Source: Megascapheus bottae
Lineage: Eukaryota > Chordata > Mammalia > Rodentia > Geomyidae
Direction of reading: 5' to 3'
Assembly (NCBI GenBank): GCA_024803745.1
Contig: JANJXV010000024.1
Coordinates: 19,043,927-19,107,926, forward strand
DNA length: 64,000 nt
Part shown: in pieces, positions 1 to 10,383 of the stretch
Numbering within the stretch: the stretch's first letter is position 1
How the letters are laid out: each line of letters starts with the position of its first letter
Program-made: the position numbers and the translations under genes
The notes under the pieces: generated by a model
What the model was told of the DNA's origin: nothing
Database searches by the model: none
The model's input: the letters and a program-made list of their open reading frames with translations, nothing else

Positions 1-60
1 TTACCCCTACTACAGATCTCAGCAGAAAGTTATTAGAATGGCGTTACTCGGCCCCCAACA
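1..60 (-). mobile_element. ERV-A copy 1, 3' LTR (cut by window edge)
   Basis: These bases match 2129-2188 and 8980-9039 almost base for base, and end in the same ...cccccaaca. Read on the minus strand this is the U3 start (TGTTGGGGG) of the LTR family called ERV-A here. The rest of this LTR lies to the left of the window. The sequence just to the right, read on minus, is a short purine tract (aaaaacgggggaga) directly before the LTR, as expected for a polypurine tract. Confidence 0.75.
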
Positions 61-1879
61 TCTCCCCCGTTTTTATCTTAAAAAAGACAAAACTTAGAAT
101 ATGTGGGGCTACCACCATATTAGATCGACTGTGCCTGTCTTAGGTGTCTCCAAGCTCATTAGTCTTCTTACTCGTCATGAGATCACCAAGTCCTTTTTAC
201 TTGGCTAGGTTGATAGGTACTTGCTCCTGTCTTAAGTTGATAGGCTAATAACTGGGACTTTCCCGTCTTTGACTACCAGCCATCTAAGCAAATCAGACCT
301 GAGGGGATGCATCTATTTCCATGGGAGCAAATGCCCGTCTCATTAGCGCTTTCTGCGTTGACTTTGTAGGCAGGCAATAGACATATTACAGTTATGGTGC
401 ATAAAAACAAATCCAAACTGATCAATCCCAAAATAGTGTCAAGATATCACCCAAGGTTAGAATATTTAACAATTGTGCACATAATTCCAGTAATGGCTTC
501 TGAGATCTACAATACAGTATTCAAATCATTTTCTGTAGAAACTGCAGTGGCAAGGGCAATACTCGCAGCAGTAAGGGCAGGAAAACACCAAAGTCTCTTT
601 TACTGATGAGCGGAAAAGCATTCTCCTCCTCCTGTACAGGCACTAGTATATACCGAGTGGCTCTGACTACAACAGAGAAAATAGGGAAACATTCCAACAT
701 TAACTAAGAAAACAACATTCACACAGGCCATAGGGAATAGCAGGGCAATGGAAAAATTAGAGGAGTCTTCCAGTCCCCCCCTTTTTGTTTTAAACTACTA
801 TCCAAAAATGACTCTGGTCCCTTCATTTTAAGGGGGTTATGGGCGAAGATCCATTTTCTGTAACTTCTTCAAGCTGACTCAGGGGCGTCGTCTCTATTTT
901 GTCAGGGACTTTAAAAAGCTTTATCTTGTTTTCAACTATTCTGAACCCAAACACAGGCTTTCTAAATCACTACCACTTAATTCTTTCTCAAGTCTGCGCT
1001 TTTCACCTGTTCTTAAACTGTTTACTCCCATAGTTAGATTTAGATTTACCATTCACACACACATTCGCGGTCGTTCCAGTCTGAACCCACTTGGTTCTAT
1101 TCTAAAATGTCTTGAAAAAATACAATTTAGTTGCACCCCGCGAACTTACAGATGTCTAACTGTGATCGGGGTTCCCAATTCCCTCCTTAAGCTGCGCTCG
1201 GACCCTCACGGGGTCGCCTTACCTTCTGAATAGGCCTCACCCTCCCCGAGGTAACCATTAGCCTCGCCCTGGCCAGAGACTCCCGCGAGGTTCCTCCCTT
1301 CCTGGGACATTACCTCGCCCTCCGCGAGGTTCCTCCCGAAATGACCCACGCTTCGGAGGTGATCTAGGAATGATTAAAATCTCTTTCACACACACATTCA
1401 CACACATTCGCTGGTTTTTCAGTCTTTGAGGAGTTTTCTTTCTCTTTCTCCCTGTGTCTTTCTCTTTTTTCTCTTTCCCTGTGAGCAATTTCAGCCTGCA
1501 TTTTCCCTGGCCTTTCAGTCCCTTTTTCTCTTTGCATTATCTTCATTTCAGGTTTCTCTGGCCTTTCAGTCTGAGTTTTTCTTCTCTGACTTTCGCAGAT
1601 AGTTGCTTCCCTTTCTCCTGTTTATCACCTTTTTTCTTTTTCTCTTTCTCCCTCTCTTTCTCTTTGTCTTCCTGTCTTTTTTTTTTTCCTGTGAGCAACT
1701 TCAGGCTGCATTTTCCCTTCAGGTTTCCCTGGTTGTTCAGTCTTTTTGTGCCTTTCAGTCTTTCCTCCATGTATCTCTCTCACTTGGCTCAACTCACAGT
1801 CGTGCCTCTTTTGTGCCCCATTTCGTGCCCCACGTTGGCTCTTTCATGCCTCTTTCGTGCCCCACGTTAGGCGCCAATA
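61..1879 (-). mobile_element. ERV-A copy 1, non-coding internal region
   Basis: Internal part of a minus-strand LTR element, only about 1.8 kb between LTRs, so gag, pro, pol and env cannot be present. No frame shows retroviral protein motifs. Read on minus, the segment after the primer site (about 1700 down to 1400) is a long purine-rich tract of GAGAAAG/GGAAGACAAAG type; its complement makes the spurious Phe/Ser/Leu-rich plus-strand frames at 1454-1911. The same internal sequence recurs at 7388-8730. I interpret it as a non-autonomous element of the mouse ETn kind, copied by proteins supplied in trans. That role is inference. Confidence 0.75.
1859..1876 (-). other. Primer-binding site, tRNA-Lys1,2 type (ERV-A copy 1)
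   Basis: On the minus strand the 18 bases read TGGCGCCTAACGTGGGGC, three bases after the LTR end. This matches the complement of the 3' end of tRNA-Lys(CUU) at all but one position. The upstream stretch 1830-1858 carries a partial duplicate of the same 'gccccacgttgg' block. Confidence 0.8.
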
Positions 1880-2188
1880 TGTCGGGGTCCTTTGTCCCCA
1901 GTCCCTCTTGAGGAGGGATGGGGAAAAGCACACCCCAACCAGTCCAAGCCTCGAGAGGAGAGGGCCCACTGTCCTCCCGCACTCAGCCTTGCTTCTCTGG
2001 AGCACGAACAGAAACGCTATGTAGCTTCATCAAGGCAGGAATCTCTCTCCCTCTAAAACTCCCCTCCTTATATTGGGTGCGGGAGCCTATCAGCACAACA
2101 GGTGGGCAGGATAAAGAGGTCCACTTGTTTACTCCTACTACAGATCTCAGCAGAAAGTTATTAGAATGTCATTACTCGGCCCCCAACA
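1880..2188 (-). mobile_element. ERV-A copy 1, 5' LTR
   Basis: A 309-bp LTR bounded by TG and CA (minus-strand start TGTTGGGG, end CCCCGACA), the same length as the copy at 8731-9039. It shares blocks with the ERV-B LTR, for example the segment around 2080-2110 against 6780-6808. Unlike ERV-B it shows no AATAAA on its own strand. The right flank passes within about ten bases into L1 ORF2 sequence, so the element sits in or beside an L1. Confidence 0.8.
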
Positions 2189-2198
2189 ACCCCCTCCA

Positions 2199-3105
2199 AC
2201 AAACCAGTTGCTAAATGGGCAAGGGAACTAAAGAGGAAGTAATCAGAGAAAAGAGGTAAAAATGGCAAAGAAACATGAGAAAATGCTCATCATCCATGGT
2301 CATAAAGGAAATACAAATAAACACAACCCTGGGATACCACCTTACCCCAATCAGAATGGCCAATATTCTGAATTCAGACAATAACAAATGCTGGCAGGGA
2401 TGTGGAGAAAACGGTACCGTAGTGCACTGCTGGTGGGAATGTAAACTCGTACAACCACTCTGGAAAGCAGTTTGGAGATTCATCAAAAAACTAAACACAG
2501 AACTTCCCTATGACCCAGCCATACCACTCCTAGGCATCTACCCTGAGCATCATAACCCAGGATATGATAAGGACACCTGCACAGCTATGTTCATCACTGC
2601 ACTATTCACAATAGCCAAGCAATGGAAACAACCCAAAAGCCCCATTACAAATGAATGAATACAAAAAATGTGGTACATAGCCACCAGACAAGATGAAATA
2701 ATGGAATCCACTGGGAAGTGGATGGAACTAGAGCAAATCGTGTTGAGTGAGATAAGTCAAGACCAAAGGAACAAAAGGCACATGGTCTCCTTGATATGTG
2801 GGTATTAAATCTAAACAATACAAAAACAATGACTCAATAGTCAGGTACTCCAGGTCATATGTAAATATATGAGATATAAATATTGGAGATATAAATATAT
2901 CTATATAGACATATAAGTCTATGATAGAATATAGTCTATAGACATACAATGAATCAGCTTAATTTTAATTATGTTCTTAAGTTTACGTGCCAGTAATTCA
3001 ATATAAAGATATTTTTCTTCATTTGCAGAACATGACATTTGAAATATGATGTAAAAGTCAGTGTTATAAAAAGTTTTAATAGAAACAATAGGCCTTTTAA
3101 TCCTT
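2199..3105 (+). mobile_element. L1 fragment: ORF2 C-terminus and 3' UTR
   Basis: The frame at 2275-2658 carries the end of L1 ORF2, including its cysteine-rich motif (C-W-Q-G-C, then H, then C, at about 2392-2445) and the [14 protein letters not shown] segment. A stop at 2656 and others downstream show it is dead. From about 2790 to 3105 an AT-rich 3' UTR follows; it matches the 3' part of the L1 at 62940-63118. The upstream end abuts ERV-A, so the L1 body may continue to the left of the window. Confidence 0.85.
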
Positions 3106-3380
3106 TTTCTGATACTTCACCAATTCATTATCTTTTGATATGATTGCTGAGTTTTGAGGCTTTGAAAGTATGACATTGCCATGAATTTTTCTGTTAAGTA
3201 TATGTCCACAGTATGATTTTGACATCTGTTGAGGTGAGGGTCTCTTATACTCCCTCTGTGATGAGAGAGAGCTGACTTCACTACAAATGCTATAGCTGAA
3301 TGATATTTAAATGGAGTAAAAAGAGATGGGATAAATCAACTTCCTTCCCAGTAAGGGTGCAGAAAAGTAAGTCCAGGTTC
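3106..3380. other. Unassigned AT-rich sequence
   Basis: No open frame of note and no repeat that I recognise. It separates an L1 3' UTR from a SINE. Confidence 0.5.
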
Positions 3381-3568
3381 TTTTTTTTGTCAGTAGTTGG
3401 GCTTGAACTCTGGGCCTGGGCACTGTTCTTGAGGTCTTCAGCTGTGGGCTACCACCCTACCTCTGGGCCTTGATGTTATCCTTAAGCTCCTCAGCTTAAG
3501 ACTACCACCCTTCCCCTGGAGCCACAGTGCCACTTCCTATTTTCTGGTGATTAATTGGAGATAAGAGT
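3381..3568 (-). mobile_element. Composite SINE, minus strand
   Basis: Begins with an oligo-T (the A tail read backwards). It contains the reverse of the tRNA-like right monomer ('cctggagccacagtgccact') and the linker that reads as gactcttatctccaatta on minus. A second, degraded copy of the 'gggcttgaactctgggcctg' block precedes it, so this may be two overlapping SINE pieces. It stops exactly where L1 sequence begins. Confidence 0.8.
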
Positions 3569-6171
3569 CGCACAACACACTGTTGAATCACCAGTGGGTC
3601 ATTGAAGAGATCAGAACAGAAAGACAAAAAGTTCATGGTAGTTAACAAAGAGGAGCACACAAAATACCAGCTCCTTTGGGACACAGCAAAGGCAGTACTC
3701 AGAGAAAAATTTGTATCTCTGAGTGGTTATATTAACAAATTGGAAAACTCTCAGACCAACAATTTAATGGTGCACCTTAAGCTCTTGGAAAAGGAGCAAC
3801 AAACCAATCCCAAATCCTGGAGAAGGAAACAAATTATTAAAATTAAAGCAGAATTAAATGAATTAGAGTCCAAAAAAATCTATAGACAAAATAAGGAGTT
3901 GGTTCTTTGAAAAAAAATTAACAAAATTGACAGATCCTTAGTAAATCTTATGAAAACAAGGGAGCACACCCAAATAAACAAAATCATGGATGAGAATGGA
4001 AGTATCATGACAGAAATTAACAAGATCCAGAGCATCATAAGGAAATACTTTTCAAACCTTTATGCCAACAAAATTTGAGAATCAGGAAGAGATGGATGAA
4101 TTTCTAGCCAAGATTGAAATACCCAAACTGAACCAAGAAGACCTAAGTCAAGTAAACAGACCTATTTCAAGTATTGAAATAGAAATGGCAATAAAAGATC
4201 TCCCATTCAAGAAAGGCCCAGGACCTAATAGATTCACAGATGAATTCTAGAAGGTCTTCAAAACAGAACTCACACCAATACTTCTCAAACTCTTCAGTGA
4301 AGAGTTGAATGTGAAGGCTCTTTACCACACCCATTCTATGAAGCCACCATAACCCTCATCCCAAAACCAGACAGGGGCTCATCAAAGAACGAGCACTATA
4401 GACCCATTTCTTTGATGAACATTAATACAAAACTTCTCAACAAAATACTGGCCAATTGTCTTCACCAACTCAGCAAAAATTATACACTATGATCAAACAG
4501 AATTCATCACAGGGATGCAAGGCTGGTTCAATATATGCAAGTCAATTAATATAATTCATTACATCAACAGGTGCAAGGACAAGAATCACATGATTATATC
4601 AATAGATGCAGAAAAAGCACTTGACAAGATCCAACACCTCTTTATGCTAAAAAGCTCTGAAGAAACTAGGAATCCATGGAAATTCCTCAGTATAATAAAG
4701 TCTGTGTATGACAAACCTACAACTAGCACTATACTTAATGGCAAAAAGCTAAATCCATTTGTGCTAAAAGCATGAACAAGACCACGAAGTTCACTCTTTC
4801 CATTTCTCTTCAATATAGTATTAGAATTCCCAGCCAGAGAAATGAGGCAAGATGCAAACATAAAGGGGATCCAAATAGGGAAAGAGGATGTGAAACTTTC
4901 CCTCTTTGCAGATGACATGATTCTATATTTAAGGAATCCTATAGATTCCACTCCCAAGTTACTTGAGCTGATTCAAAATCTGGCAAGGTAGCAGGGTTTA
5001 AAATTAACCCTCAAAAATCAACTGTGCTTTCCTGTACAACAATGAGAAGAGTGAGGCAGAAATCAGGAAAGCAACTCCTTTTGCATCAGACTCAACGAAA
5101 ATTAAATACTTAGGAATTAACTAAGAATGTAAAGGACCTTTATGATGAAAACTTTAAAAACCTGAAAAAGGAAATTAAAGCAAAACTAAGGAAGTAGAAA
5201 AACCTTCCATGCTCCTGAATTAGAAGAATTAGCATCATGAAAATGGCAGTCCTGCCAAGAACCATCTACAAATTCAATGCAATATCCATCAATATCCCAA
5301 TGTCATTTGTCAATGAAATAGAAGAAGAATCCAAAATTTTATATGGAATAATAAAAGACCCTGTGTAACAAAAACAACCCCTATCAGAAAGAACAGCACT
5401 GGAGGAACATCAAAACCAAACTTCAGACTCTATTACAGAGGTATACTAATCAAAACATCTTGGTACTGACACAAGAATTGGCCTGAGGACCAATAGAATA
5501 GAACTGAAGACCCAGGAATCAACCCACATACCTATGACCACATAATCTTTAATAAGGGAGCCAAAAAGATAGCATGGAAGAAAGATAGCCTCTTCAACAA
5601 GAGGTTCTGGCAGATTGGTTAAACACCTGCAGAAAACTGAAGTTGGATTCTTCTATGTCACCCTGCATCAGAATTAATTCCAAATAGATCAAACACCTTG
5701 AGGTAAAAGCCAATACCCTGAAAACTTTACAGGAAGGAATAGGAGATACATTAGGAATCCTTGGCACAGGTAGAAACTTTGTTAATAAAGGAAATTTGTA
5801 CAAATGAGACTTCATTTAAACTGCAGAGCTTCTGTATGGCAAAGGACATAGCTAGCAAGTTAAATAGAAAGCACACAAGAGTGAGAGAAGATCTTCACTA
5901 GCCATACAACAGACAAAGGCCTCATATTTAAAATATACCCGCAGCTCAAAAAATTGAAACTTTCAAAAACAAATTCTCAAATTAATAACATCCCGTGTAA
6001 AAATGGGCTAAAGACTTAAAGAGAGATTTCTCTGAAAAGGAAATAAGAAATTCTCACCATCTCTGGCTATAAAAGAAATACAAATCAAAACAATTCTGAG
6101 ATTCCACTAACTCCAGTGAAAATGGCCATGATCAAGAAATCTAATACAACAGATGCTGAAGGGAATGTGGC
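3569..6171 (+). mobile_element. L1 body, ORF2 (5'-truncated), left segment
   Basis: Broken L1 ORF2. Frames at 3602-3910, 4062-4250 and 4515-4775 show the linker before RT, the SxxP-type PGPNRFTDEF region, the [15 protein letters not shown] segment and the [13 protein letters not shown] motif that carries the first RT aspartate. The FADD-like box follows near 4905-4930 ('gcagatgacatgattcta'). Many stops and shifts interrupt it. The copy is truncated in ORF2 at 3569. It is split by LTR-C and ERV-B and resumes at 6523-6558 and 15404-15712. Confidence 0.9.
6166..6171. repeat. Target-site duplication of LTR-C (left)
   Basis: tgtggc, repeated exactly at 6517-6522 on the other side of the solo LTR. 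Joining the two L1 flanks through one copy restores the L1 reading ('gatgtgg.cagg') seen at 42885-42900. Confidence 0.85.
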
Positions 6172-6516
6172 TGTCAGGGACATTCTCCCCCTCCCAGAAT
6201 TCTTAGTGTAAGAATGTGCCTGCATCTTGCAATTAGGTCACTAAGCAACATATGCCTGCTTGCACCGATATGCAAACATCCTACCACCTGGCCTCTACCC
6301 CAAGCAAACATCCTACTACCTGACCCCCTACCCTGAGTAGTTCCTATGTCCCAACCCCCTCTTGCCTCTCCTGAAGAGGCATATAAACCCCTGTGTGAAA
6401 AATAAAATTCGCAGCTTGATCAGAACGCTCGTCTTGCTGCCTTCTTCATGTCTCCTGTCCTTTTCATTCCTCCCTCTAGGTTCTTGGCCCTAGTTGACGT
6501 CCCGCTGGATGGGACA
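6172..6516 (+). mobile_element. Solo LTR-C
   Basis: 345 bp, starting TGTCAGGGACA and ending GATGGGACA, with short inverted termini and perfect 6-bp target duplications, a length typical of betaretroviral/class II integration. It carries a TATA-like box (catataaa, about 6369-6376) and AATAAA at about 6402-6407, which fixes plus orientation. No related LTR occurs elsewhere in the window. The provirus interior was presumably lost by LTR-LTR recombination. Confidence 0.85.
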
Positions 6517-6522
6517 TGTGGC

Positions 6523-6558
6523 CAGGTAGGATCACTACTCTACTGTTGGATAGGATTG
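6523..6558 (+). mobile_element. L1 sliver between LTR-C and ERV-B
   Basis: About 36 bases that align with the L1 at 42894-42930 ('ggatcactactacactgtta'). They prove that both LTR insertions hit the same L1. Confidence 0.85.
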
Positions 6559-6564
6559 TAAACT
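6559..6564. repeat. Target-site duplication of ERV-B (left)
   Basis: taaact here, caaact at 15398-15403. One mismatch in six; the L1 equivalent at 42928-42933 is caaact, so the left copy has mutated. Confidence 0.8.
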
Positions 6565-7014
6565 TGTGGGTCATGTCCCATCAGGGAATTGGAAACCTAT
6601 GCTGTAAAAGGAGGCCTAACTCATTTCCTAGTTTGGGGACCCAACCTGCCTAACGCCTGGTTGGAAGGCGTGGCTGTGGTTTGTGATGTAAAGTAAAGCT
6701 ACCTCAGGAATTGGCCCCAAACACGTCCACCCTCTCAGACAGCACCTGATTCCCCTTCTTTACTTATCCCCCCCCCTTCCTGCCCACCTTTGTGCTGATA
6801 GGCTCCTGTAACCTAGATTAACTGAATGTACTTCCTCAATAAACGAGTTCCTGCCTTGACAGGTCTCCTTGATGTGTCTGATTGTCCTCCAGCCAGGGAG
6901 GGCTGGGTGCGGATGGTCAGTCGGCCCTCTCCTTTCTCCGCTCGTCCTGGTAGGGGTGTGTTCTCTCTATCCCTCTTGCAGGTCTGGAGGGACCAAGGAC
7001 TAAAAACCCCAACA
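6565..7014 (+). mobile_element. ERV-B 5' LTR
   Basis: 450-bp LTR, TGTGGG...AACCCCAACA. AATAAA lies at 6838-6843 and a weak TATA region at about 6812-6822. It pairs with 14931-15397; the two differ by scattered substitutions and by a roughly 15-bp indel near 6628, so the insertion is not recent. The blocks at 6780-6808 and 6918-6960 also match the ERV-A LTR. Confidence 0.9.
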
Positions 7015-7017
7015 TTC

Positions 7018-7035
7018 TGGTGCGCAACTTGGGGC
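7018..7035 (+). other. ERV-B primer-binding site, tRNA-Lys1,2-like
   Basis: TGGTGCGCAACTTGGGGC, three bases after the LTR. It differs at three positions from the complement of the tRNA-Lys(CUU) 3' end, the primer class used by several betaretroviruses and ETn/MusD-type elements. Confidence 0.75.
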
Positions 7036-7114
7036 AGGAAAAGAGTGCTCATCGAAGCAAAACTGTCAGCGAGTCGAGCCAAGCAAGTTACGAGGTAAGG
7101 GTCGCCCTGAAAAG

Positions 7115-7387
7115 ATGGGGCAATCTCACACCAAGCATGAGAACCCAGCGCTCAAAGCGTTGAGATTGATGCTTAAAAGCAGAGGTTTGCAGATCTCCGA
7201 TCCCCAGGCTGAGAAGGTCTGGGCGGCCTTAACATGCGCTGCTCCCTGGTTAATGGCAGCCAATCTTTTCAATTGGATGGAGATTGACTTGGGGGAGGAT
7301 CCTCCCCTCAGGGTCTATCCGACTTTGTCTGCCCTCAAGGCCTGTTTCTATCCTGGCTCAGTTACCTCTAGGGATGGCAGAGATGCC
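7115..7387 (+). pseudogene. gag: ERV-B gag, matrix N-terminus (interrupted)
   Basis: Opens at ATG 7115 with Met-Gly-Gln, a candidate N-myristoylation signal. About 91 codons of a matrix-like domain follow: a basic K/R-rich helix, then W residues at about codons 33, 45 and 54. The frame then runs into the inverted ERV-A element and stops at 7442. It lies 101 bases downstream of the LTR, as expected for a gag leader. Gag would assemble virions or intracellular particles, but this copy cannot encode a full protein. The identification rests on position and general resemblance to betaretroviral MA. Confidence 0.75.
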
Positions 7388-8730
7388 GTCCATTTAAGCA
7401 AATCAGACCTGAGGGGATGCACCTACTTCCATGGGAGCAGATGACTGTCGCATTAGCATTCACTTTCTGCGTTGACTTTGTAGGCAGGCAATAGAGTGCA
7501 TAAAAACAAATCCAAACTGATCAATCCCAAAATAGTGTCAAGATAACAATCACCCAAAGTTAGAATATTGTCATTTGTGCACATAACAATTCCAGTCCTC
7601 ACATTCAAAGCATTCTCTGTAGGAACCACAGTGGCAAGGACAATACTCACAGCAGTAAGGGCAGGAAAATACCAAAGTCTTTTTTACTGATGAGCGGGAA
7701 AGCATTCTCCTCTGCCTGTACAGGCACTAGTATATACTGAGTGGCTCTGACTACAACAGAGAAAATAGGGAAACATTCCAACATTATCTAAGAAAACATT
7801 CACACAGGCCATAGGGAATAGCAGGGCAATGGAAGAATTAGAGGAGTCTTCCAATCCCCCCCTTTTTGTTTTCCAAAAATGACTCTGGTCCCTTCATTTT
7901 TTAGGGGGGTTATGGGCAAAGATCCATTTTCTGTAACTTCTTCAAGCTGACTCAGAGGCGTCATCTCTATTTTGTCAGGGACTTTAAAAAGCTTTATCTT
8001 GTTTTCAACTATTCTGAACCCGAGCACAGGCTTCCTAAATCACTACCACTTAATTCTCTTTCTCAAGTCTGCGCTTTTCACCTGTTCTTAAACTGTTTAT
8101 TCCCGTATAGACTTAGATTTACCTTTCACACACACATTCGCAGTCATTCTGGTTTGAACCCATTCGGTTCTATTCTAAAATATCCTCGCCTTTATACTGC
8201 TCTGGCCAGAGACTCCCTCTAGGTTCCTCCCTACCATGCCCGAAGTGACCCGCGCTTCGGAGGTGATCTGGGAATGATTAAAATCTCTCTCACACACACA
8301 TTCACTGGTTCAGTCTTTGAGGAGTTTTGTCTTTATCTTTCTCCCTGTGTCTTTCTCTTTGTCTTCCTGTCTTTTTCTCTTTCCTTGAGAGCAATTTCAG
8401 CCTGCATTTTCCCTTCAGGCTTCCCTGGCCTTTCAGTCCCTTTTTCCTTTCAGGTTTCTCTGGTTTTGCAGGTAGTTGCTTCCTTTTCTCCTGTTCACCA
8501 CCTTTTTTCTTTTTCTTTTTCTCTTTGTTCCTCTCTTTCTCCTTGTCTTCCTGTCTTTTTTTTTTCCCTGTGAGCAACTTCAGCCTGCATTTTCCCTTCA
8601 GGTTTCACTGGTTGTTCAGTCTTTTTTGTGCCTTTCAGGTTTTCTCTCGTTTTTGTCTTTCCTCCATATATCTCTCACTTGGCTCAACTCACAGTCATGC
8701 CTCTTTCGTGCCCCATGTTGGGCGCCAGTA
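7388..8730 (-). mobile_element. ERV-A copy 2, internal region, 3' end missing
   Basis: Matches 277-1879 of copy 1 in minus orientation, including the purine-rich leader (complement at 8330-8580). The piece equivalent to 1-280 of copy 1 (polypurine tract and 3' LTR) is absent; the sequence changes directly from ERV-B gag to the middle of ERV-A. The long plus-strand frames at 8274-9077 are complements of the leader and LTR and are not genes. Confidence 0.8.
8710..8727 (-). other. Primer-binding site, tRNA-Lys1,2 type (ERV-A copy 2)
   Basis: Reads TGGCGCCCAACATGGGGC on minus, one mismatch to the tRNA-Lys(CUU) 3' end complement, three bases from the LTR edge. Confidence 0.85.
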
Positions 8731-9039
8731 TGTCAGGGTCCTTCATCCCCGATCCCTCTTCATTAGGAATGGGGAAAAACACACCCCAACCAGTCCAAGC
8801 CACGAGAGGAGAGGGCCCACTGTCCTCCCGCACTCAGCCTTGCTTCTCCGGAGCACGAACAGAGATGCTACGCAGCTTCATCCAGGCAGGAATCTCTCTC
8901 TCCAATAAACCCCCCTCCTTATATTGGGTGCAGGAGCCTATCAGCACAACAGGTGGGCAGGATAAAGAGGTCCACTTGTTTACCCCTACTACAGGTCTCA
9001 GCAAAAAGTTATTAGAATGGCATTACTCGGCCCCCAACA
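8731..9039 (-). mobile_element. ERV-A copy 2, 5' LTR
   Basis: 309 bp, the same termini as 1880-2188. It abuts resumed ERV-B gag sequence at about 9040. The block caggagcct...ggtgggcag at 8931-8960 is the complement of ERV-B LTR 6780-6808. Confidence 0.85.
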
Positions 9040-9780
9040 CCTGGCCCCCTATACCTCAAACAGTGTGCCTTTTTTAATGAGGAGTGCCATGCCCAGGCCG
9101 AGAGGAGCCAGGCTGTTAATCCCCCAGTCCCTGTGACTTATGGGATGCTATCAGGATCCAGTGATCACGTTTCCACAGGCCTCCAGCAGGCTGCTATCCC
9201 TGCCCCCTACCAAGAACAGGTGCAGGCTTTGGGGCTGGCTGTGTGGAAAAAATTGGGAGAAGGTCCCTCAGAGCCTCCAATAGCAGGAATTACTCAGAAG
9301 GCTACCGAGGATCTTGCCACCTTTATAGAAAGAGTAGAGCAGAGCCTCCAAAGAAAGTTCTCCCCGGGCCCCCTCCGAGATCAGTTTGTCAAGATGCTGG
9401 TCTGGGAGGGGATGACCACAGACCACAAACTGGCCTGTGCAGGAATGAAGGAAAGATCTATGGGGAGGTGAACAGTTGCCACTAAGGATGTAGACACTCA
9501 AGCCCACCAGTCACAGACAGCTTCACTTGCAGAGGCGTTTTCTACCGCCCTTACCTCTTTCAGTGGGGCTGGAAGAGGAGTCTGTTATGGGTGTGGCCAG
9601 CAAGGCCACTTCAAAAGAGATTGCCCTGGGGTTGGATAAGACCTGATCCCCCACAGGGACATCTTTCAGGCCAGACCAAAGGCCAAACTCCACCTAAAAT
9701 GCCCTGTCTCTGATGCAGGAAGGGATTCCATTGGCAAACGGATTGTAAATCTAAATTTGATATTGAGGGAAAGCCTTTAA
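9040..9780 (+). pseudogene. gag: ERV-B gag, capsid and nucleocapsid part (broken)
   Basis: The frame 9133-9471 carries the C-terminal half of capsid with a recognisable major homology region (ITQ...E...F.ERV, about 9286-9350). After a stop at 9469 the nucleocapsid follows. One knuckle is intact (C-YG-C-GQQG-H-FKRD-C, 9583-9624). The second, C-x-stop-C-RKGF-H-WQTD-C at 9705-9746, has a nonsense codon. Two CCHC boxes favour a betaretroviral rather than gammaretroviral origin. Capsid's N-terminal part is missing or lies in the break caused by ERV-A. Confidence 0.85.
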
Positions 9781-9879
9781 ACTAATAATGGGGCACTCTC
9801 CAGCTCCAGGCACCCTCCAGCCCCGTCACCCAAAGGAGGTGTCTCATCCAGGGTTCTGCCTAGGGCTTACTGGGTCCTC

Positions 9880-10180
9880 CCAGTAATCCCAGGGATTAGG
9901 CCAAAAATGGATATCTTCATGGGGAGAGGGGGAGTTCTGCTGCCTGATTGACACTGGAGCAGATCGGACATTAGGAGGTTCCCCCCCACAGTGGAAATTG
10001 ATTCCCAGACCCCAGTTGTTAGGGGTGGGGGTGATACCAAGTCTGAAGAGGCCAAAAACTGGCTCCCTTGTGAGGATGTGGATGGTAGCCGGGGGGGGGG
10101 GGGGGGGGGGGGGGGGCGCCCTCTAGTGGCATCTGGCCTAACAGCCAACCTACTGGGACAGGATATTTTGGGAGAGGCAG
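9880..10180 (+). pseudogene. pro: ERV-B protease remnant
   Basis: The aspartic-protease active site Asp-Thr-Gly-Ala is at 9950-9961, preceded by CCLI and followed by DRTL. The C-terminal LLGQDILGE segment lies near 10147-10175. The two ends are in different frames, and a run of 26 G at 10091-10116 lies between them. The enzyme would have matured Gag and Gag-Pol; this copy is dead. Confidence 0.8.
10091..10116 (+). repeat. Poly-G run (26 G)
   Basis: Uninterrupted G homopolymer inside the protease remnant. Long G runs are unstable in replication and hard to sequence, so its exact length is uncertain. Confidence 0.9.
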
Positions 10181-10383
10181 ACCATAAAAGGATATATAAT
10201 GATACCCTGGAGGAAGAGGATCGACAGCAATTCAGCCTATCAGTCCATCTTAGTAACTATAGGGGGGACTTGCCTGAGGAGGTGGAACACTCCTGCATCC
10301 CGTGTAAGGCCTCACCCCCAATCCTAAAGGCCACTGTTACTACCATCCTCCACCATCCAATAGCTTCCGGGCCCTCCAGTTTG

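Noticed and set aside
1454..1911. Phe/Ser/Leu-rich frames up to 138 codons (also 8274-9077, up to 193 codons)
   Set aside because: Complements of the purine-rich ERV-A leader and LTR; the composition follows the CT-rich DNA and the frames are not conserved between copies.
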